A DNA stretch of 64,000 bases from Natrinema sp. HArc-T2 (GTDB lineage Archaea > Halobacteriota > Halobacteria > Halobacteriales > Natrialbaceae), in assembly GCF_041821085.1 (NCBI RefSeq), contig NZ_JBGUAZ010000001.1, positions 124,001 through 188,000 of the forward strand. The letters are read 5' to 3'. The position numbers and the translations under genes were made by a program. This document shows positions 60,680-64,000 of the stretch, in pieces (position 1 is the stretch's first letter; every line of letters begins with the position of its first letter). Under the pieces are notes generated by a model. It was not told where the DNA came from, made no database searches, and was given only the letters and a program-made list of their open reading frames with translations.

Positions 60680-60755
60680 GACGGTCTGCTGTCAGTCAGT
60701 GCACCCGCGACCGTCCTGGGGGTGCACCGGTAATCAGTGACAGTAAACCGTGTGA
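60677..60755 (+). repeat. Palindromic intergenic element, copy J (short)
   Basis: 79 bp, starting on the stop of the small membrane protein gene. The inner stem is GTGCACCC/GGGTGCAC (8 bp, perfect), a third independent stem sequence in the family. Confidence 0.85.
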
Positions 60756-60851
60756 CTTGTCCACGATTGCCACTGGATTTGCGCTGGATCGGTTCGCACA
60801 CGTTGCATCGTTAGGTTCACGGTTTTATTGACTGTCGTTCAATCAGTACGT

Positions 60852-62198
60852 ATGGCTTCACCCCCTCACGTGCTCGTCGCTGGCGGTGGTCTCGCTGGAC
60901 TCGTTGCCGCCCGCCACCTCGCTGGCGGCGGCCTCGACGTGACGCTCCTCGAGCGCCACGACACGGTCGGCGGTCGCGTCCGCACCGTCGAGCGCGACGG
61001 CTATCGATTCGACCGCGGCTTTCAGGTGCTGTTTACGGCTTATCCCGCAGTGCAACGGGAACTCGATCTCGAGGCACTCGACCTCTGCCGGTTTGCCCCG
61101 GGTGCGACCATCGCAGGCCCCGATGGCCGCACGACGCTCGCGGACCCGCTTCGGGAACCCGGCACCATCCCGATGACGCTCTCGAATCCGTCCATCTCCG
61201 TCGGTGACGCGCTCCGGATCGCCCGGCTTTGGTGGGACCTCCGCCGAACCGACCCGAACGCACTGCTCGAGGCGGGACCCGACGAGACGATCCGAGCGTA
61301 TCTCGACGAACGCGGGTTCTCCGACCGGTTCATCGATGAGTTCGTCGCACCTTTCTACGGCGGGATCACGCTCGATCGCTCGCTGTCTACCTCTCGTCGC
61401 GTGTTCGAGTACACGTTTCGAACCCTCGCAGCGGGCGAGATCGCTGTCCCCGCCGCGGGAATGGGCGCGATTCCAACCCAACTCGCCGATCGCGTCCGCG
61501 AAGTCGGCGGCACCATCGAGACCGGCGTCAGGGTCGAGTCGGTTACAGCGAGCGACGGCGACTCGAGGGGGACTGCCACAGTTGAGACCGGTGCCGAATC
61601 GATCGCAGTCGACGCGGTCGTCGTCGCGACCGATCCGCCGACCGCACGCGAGCTGACCGGCGTCGACGCGATTCCCACCGACGCACGCGGCTGTGTCACC
61701 CAGTATTACACGTTGCCGGCTGATGTCGACCTCGAGACCGACCGCCGACTCCTGTTGAACGCGACCGAAGCGGGGCCGAACCACGTCGTTCCGCATAGCG
61801 CGGTCGCGCCGACGTATGCCCCCGACGGCACGACGCTCATCAGCGCGACGTATCTCGGCGGCGAGGGCCATAGACACTCGAGGCGAAGCGGCGCGAGCCG
61901 CGGAGCGGCGGACCCCGACGGCGAACTATCCGAGCTGACGCGACGAACGCTCGAGTCGTGGTACCCCGACCAGCGGTTCGACGGACTCGAGGTCCGTCAC
62001 ACCGAGCGCGTGCCGTTCGCCCAGTTCGCTCAGCCGCCGGGCTTTCGCGAGCGGCTGCCCGACGTACGCGAGCCAGCGGGCCCGGTCTATCTGGCAGGCG
62101 ACTACATGCGGTGGTCGTCGATTCAGGGCGCGATGGAGAGCGGTCGACAGGTGGCGAAGGCGGTCATCGACGATCTCTCGCGGTCTCGCCGCCGCTGA
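60852..62198 (+). CDS. FAD-dependent amine-oxidase/phytoene-desaturase-like oxidoreductase
   Basis: 448 aa from MASPPHVLVAGGGLAGLVAA, with the FAD-binding GxGxxG at residues 10-15 (AGGGLAG), GG-rich motif ERHDTVGGRVRTVERDGYRF and DRGFQVLF. C-terminal FAD motif GPVYLAGDYMRWSSIQGAME (residues about 410-430). It belongs to the flavin amine oxidase/protoporphyrinogen oxidase/carotenoid desaturase superfamily; the substrate is not readable, and haloarchaeal carotenoid or haem roles are both possible. A TTTTATTG box 23-29 nt upstream supports the start. The stop TGA is the left tip of copy K. Confidence 0.85.
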   Translation: MASPPHVLVAGGGLAGLVAARHLAGGGLDVTLLERHDTVGGRVRTVERDGYRFDRGFQVLFTAYPAVQRELDLEALDLCRFAPGATIAGPDGRTTLADPLREPGTIPMTLSNPSISVGDALRIARLWWDLRRTDPNALLEAGPDETIRAYLDERGFSDRFIDEFVAPFYGGITLDRSLSTSRRVFEYTFRTLAAGEIAVPAAGMGAIPTQLADRVREVGGTIETGVRVESVTASDGDSRGTATVETGAESIAVDAVVVATDPPTARELTGVDAIPTDARGCVTQYYTLPADVDLETDRRLLLNATEAGPNHVVPHSAVAPTYAPDGTTLISATYLGGEGHRHSRRSGASRGAADPDGELSELTRRTLESWYPDQRFDGLEVRHTERVPFAQFAQPPGFRERLPDVREPAGPVYLAGDYMRWSSIQGAMESGRQVAKAVIDDLSRSRRR

Positions 62199-62281
62199 TA
62201 CGGTCTGCTGTCACGATGTCCCGGTGGGTCCGCAGTGCGGGTCGCGGTCCCACCGGCACTGACTGACAGGAGTCCGTATGA
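62196..62281 (+). repeat. Palindromic intergenic element, copy K
   Basis: 86 bp, starting on the stop codon of the FAD oxidoreductase. It is nearly identical to copy B in the core, with one mismatch in the inner stem. The next gene begins 58 nt downstream on the same strand, so the element also occurs between co-directional genes. Confidence 0.92.
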
Positions 62282-62339
62282 GGACCTGATTACCAATCGT
62301 TAAATCGCTGGACACCGACTTTCCAGTCTGATTTCTCGC

Positions 62340-63194
62340 ATGAAGCTACTCGTACTCGGAGACCTCCATCTCGGCGAGGACGGCTACACCGCTCGTCCGC
62401 ATCCGTCGTGGGAGCGGTTCGACGCCGTCCTCACCGTCGGCGACGTCGCTCACTCCCGCGTGAGCGTCGCAAACGGGACGTTGCAGCAAGAGGAACTGGT
62501 CGGGCTCGAGGAGGCGACGGCCTTCTTCGAGCGGCTGGACGACCTCGGTATCCCGCTCCTGACGGTTCCCGGCAATCACGACTACCAGCGACACGACGAG
62601 ATCATCGACGGCGCGACAGGCGCTCAAAACCTGCATCGAGCGACGACCGACCTCGGCAGGTACAACGTGTTCGGCTTCGGGAGCGAATTGCTCGACGACG
62701 GCCCGGAAGTGCGATACGATCCCGAAAACGTGACCGAAATCGACGATCCCGACGCCTGGCTCGCGCGAACCCTTGACCGTGCCGCAGGCGACGAAACGGA
62801 AGCCGCCGCGTTGCGCGACAGACTCGAGGGGGTCGACCAGCAGGTTGCAACTTACACTGATGGATACGAGACGCTGACATCGCTGGCGACGGCGGAGGCG
62901 GGAGCCCTCGGGACGATCGCGCTCACACACGTCCCACCGTTTAACACCACGCTCGATCGGGTCGCCGACTCCGTTCCTCGCATCGGCGGTCGCCACTGGG
63001 GGTCGATCGCACTGACGAACCTGCTTGCCGAACACGACATCTCGTTCGTCGCGTGTGGCCACATCCACGAGGCAGAAGGCGTCGAACCAGTTGCCGGCAC
63101 GCCCTGTCTCAACGCTGGCTACCGGAGTGCCTACGACGTGACACTCGAGAACGGCGACGTCTCGATCACCGACGCCGAACCACCGGTCGAGTGA
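62340..63194 (+). CDS. Calcineurin-like metallophosphoesterase
   Basis: 284 aa. Complete di-metal motifs: GDLHLGEDG (D, H), TVGDVAHS (D), VPGNHDYQRH (N, H), LTHVPPFNTT (H) and ACGHIHEAEG (H, H). It starts directly with MKLLVLGDLHLG. The insertion at about residues 115-175 (ELLDDGPEVRYDPENVTEID and following) is acidic and probably a lid. The substrate is unknown; archaeal relatives include nucleotide and phosphodiester hydrolases. It faces the second metallophosphoesterase gene convergently. Confidence 0.9.
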   Translation: MKLLVLGDLHLGEDGYTARPHPSWERFDAVLTVGDVAHSRVSVANGTLQQEELVGLEEATAFFERLDDLGIPLLTVPGNHDYQRHDEIIDGATGAQNLHRATTDLGRYNVFGFGSELLDDGPEVRYDPENVTEIDDPDAWLARTLDRAAGDETEAAALRDRLEGVDQQVATYTDGYETLTSLATAEAGALGTIALTHVPPFNTTLDRVADSVPRIGGRHWGSIALTNLLAEHDISFVACGHIHEAEGVEPVAGTPCLNAGYRSAYDVTLENGDVSITDAEPPVE

Positions 63195-63232
63195 GCGCGT
63201 CCGCGCGCAGCCGACGTGCGCTCACAGTCAGT

Positions 63233-63952
63233 TCACAGCAGTTTTCGCAGCTTTTCGAGCGGCGGAAACCACAGCGCCTCGCCGCTCGAGTCGTCCCAAA
63301 CGGCTGGATAGAACCCGTCGGAAAGTCGGACGAGCGGCGTCTGAAAGTCGCGACCGGCCAGCTGGTTGACGGTCGTGCCGGCGGCCAGCCGGGTAAACGC
63401 TGGGAGGACGAGCACGTCCGCGCCCTCGTAGGTGTCAGGGCCGTAGAGGACACACGGTCGTTTGCGACCCTCGATCGACAGCGCGGGATGATCGTGGCCG
63501 ACGATGTACCGGTCGGCTGTCGTCTTCGGTCGCTCGTGGCCGTGACAGGCCACCGTCTCGCCGTCGGCCAGTTCGTACTCGAGTGCTGTCTCGCCGTCGA
63601 AGGCCGTCTCGAGAATCGTGTCGTGGTTGCCCGGCGTGACGACTACCTCCGCCCCAGCCGCGTCGACGGTTTCGAGTAGTCGATCGAGATCGTGTTCGAC
63701 GCCGCGTGGCAGGCGGGCAAACGAGTGCAGTAGGTCGCCAGCGATGACGACAGTCTTCGGATCGGTCTCCGTGAGGAGTCTCTCGAGTCGCTCACGGATG
63801 TCGGCACCATCGTCGATCGGGGCGTCGACGCTCGAGGCGGCAGCCTTCCCGAGATGGACATCTGCAAGGACGAGCGTCTCGGCGGCGGGGACGAAAACAG
63901 CGCGGTCGTGGACGGCAAACGGAACGTCGATCTCGACGCCGCGGTCAGTCAT
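63233..63952 (-). CDS. Metallophosphoesterase of the PdeM/Lhr-associated type
   Basis: 239 aa. Motifs: LVLADVHLGKAAASSVD, VVIAGDLLHSF, VVTPGNHDTILE, VACHGHERPK and YIVGHDHPALSIEG. The LVLADVHLGK start, following a short beta-strand region, is typical of the DNA-repair-associated phosphoesterases found beside Lhr helicase or DNA ligase genes. Its ATG overlaps by 4 nt the stop of an upstream gene that enters from the window edge, consistent with such an operon. Distinct in sequence from the 62340 gene. Confidence 0.88.
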   Translation of the reverse strand: MTDRGVEIDVPFAVHDRAVFVPAAETLVLADVHLGKAAASSVDAPIDDGADIRERLERLLTETDPKTVVIAGDLLHSFARLPRGVEHDLDRLLETVDAAGAEVVVTPGNHDTILETAFDGETALEYELADGETVACHGHERPKTTADRYIVGHDHPALSIEGRKRPCVLYGPDTYEGADVLVLPAFTRLAAGTTVNQLAGRDFQTPLVRLSDGFYPAVWDDSSGEALWFPPLEKLRKLL

Positions 63953-64000
63953 CGCCCGTCTTGGAGCGTGCTGTGCGTGCTGCCGTGTCGGTCTCTCCCT
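63949..64000 (-). CDS. 3' end of a gene upstream of the metallophosphoesterase (possibly lhr helicase)
   Basis: An open frame enters from the right edge, reads GRDRHGSTHSTLQDGR and stops at a TGA overlapping the phosphoesterase ATG (ATGA). Only 16 residues are visible, so the product cannot be identified; an Lhr-type helicase is suggested only because this phosphoesterase type commonly follows lhr. Confidence 0.4.
   Translation of the reverse strand, partial: GRDRHGSTHSTLQDGR

Noticed and set aside
1156-62281. The 85-bp palindromes as ordinary intrinsic terminators
   Set aside because: They are not followed by T-runs on either strand, and they also lie between co-directional and near divergent genes; termination remains possible but is not shown by sequence.
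1-64000. CRISPR array or intact insertion sequence
   Set aside because: The dispersed palindromes are single, kilobases apart, without spacers; no transposase or Cas frame was seen.

Overview
The window is chromosomal DNA of a haloarchaeon. The proteins are very acidic, GC is high, many genes are leaderless with a TATA-like box about 25-32 nt before the start codon, and the families are haloarchaeal or archaeal: CetZ, HerA/NurA, archaeal Smc/ScpA, PGF-CTERM proteins, Tat lipoproteins, DUF5802, DUF5813 and UPF0058. The frequent CTCGAG word suggests the Natrialbales side of the class; this is inference from composition. I saw no rRNA, tRNA, CRISPR array or intact insertion sequence.

Layout. 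0-2.2 kb: partial cetZ and an NmrA-like reductase. 2.3-7.8 kb: the most unusual block, with an R2-like ligand-binding oxidase, an MDR-type reductase, and a compact acyl-carrier-protein operon (ACP, ketoacyl-ACP synthase, AcpS-type phosphopantetheinyl transferase, malonyl transacylase, ketoacyl reductase). This amounts to most of a bacterial-type fatty-acid/polyketide chain-building set in an archaeon. 7.9-14.4 kb: thymidylate kinase, TrkA flanked by two RAM-domain proteins, DUF5813, a sulfhydrylase, a Ca2+/Na+ exchanger. 14.6-24.7 kb: PhoX-like Tat protein, gpmI, nurA, a double-DUF7344-like regulator, a cohesin-like PGF-CTERM protein, herA. 24.8-34.8 kb: acyl-CoA ligase, hydrolase, PspA, small regulators, lipoprotein, UspA, UPF0058, MTA phosphorylase, Spo0M, a phosphoribosyltransferase. 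34.9-45.9 kb: thiC, a Tat lipoprotein hydrolase lacking its nucleophile, PhzF-like protein, ppsA, ArsR-type regulator, coiled-coil secreted protein, DUF5802, archaeal Vms1-like protein. 46-48 kb: a dgcN-dgcA pair (N-acetyl-D-glutamate route). 49-54 kb: coiled-coil protein-smc-scpA operon. 54-58 kb: a surface/signal cluster in which a secreted protein and a membrane-bound winged-helix regulator share a homologous ectodomain. 58-64 kb: gatB, lactonase-like hydrolase, FAD oxidoreductase and two metallophosphoesterases.

Two things stand out. First, the ACP operon with its neighbouring oxidase and reductase. Second, an 11-copy family of about 85-bp imperfect palindromes scattered through the window. 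In 8 of the 11 copies the element begins exactly on the TGA stop codon of an adjacent gene, and at one site both convergent neighbours end on the two tips of the same element. The inner stems differ in sequence between copies but still pair, which points to selection for a hairpin. A further regulatory curiosity is a four-fold TTGCAG-type direct repeat with exact 10-bp spacing in front of the membrane-bound regulator at 56.9 kb.
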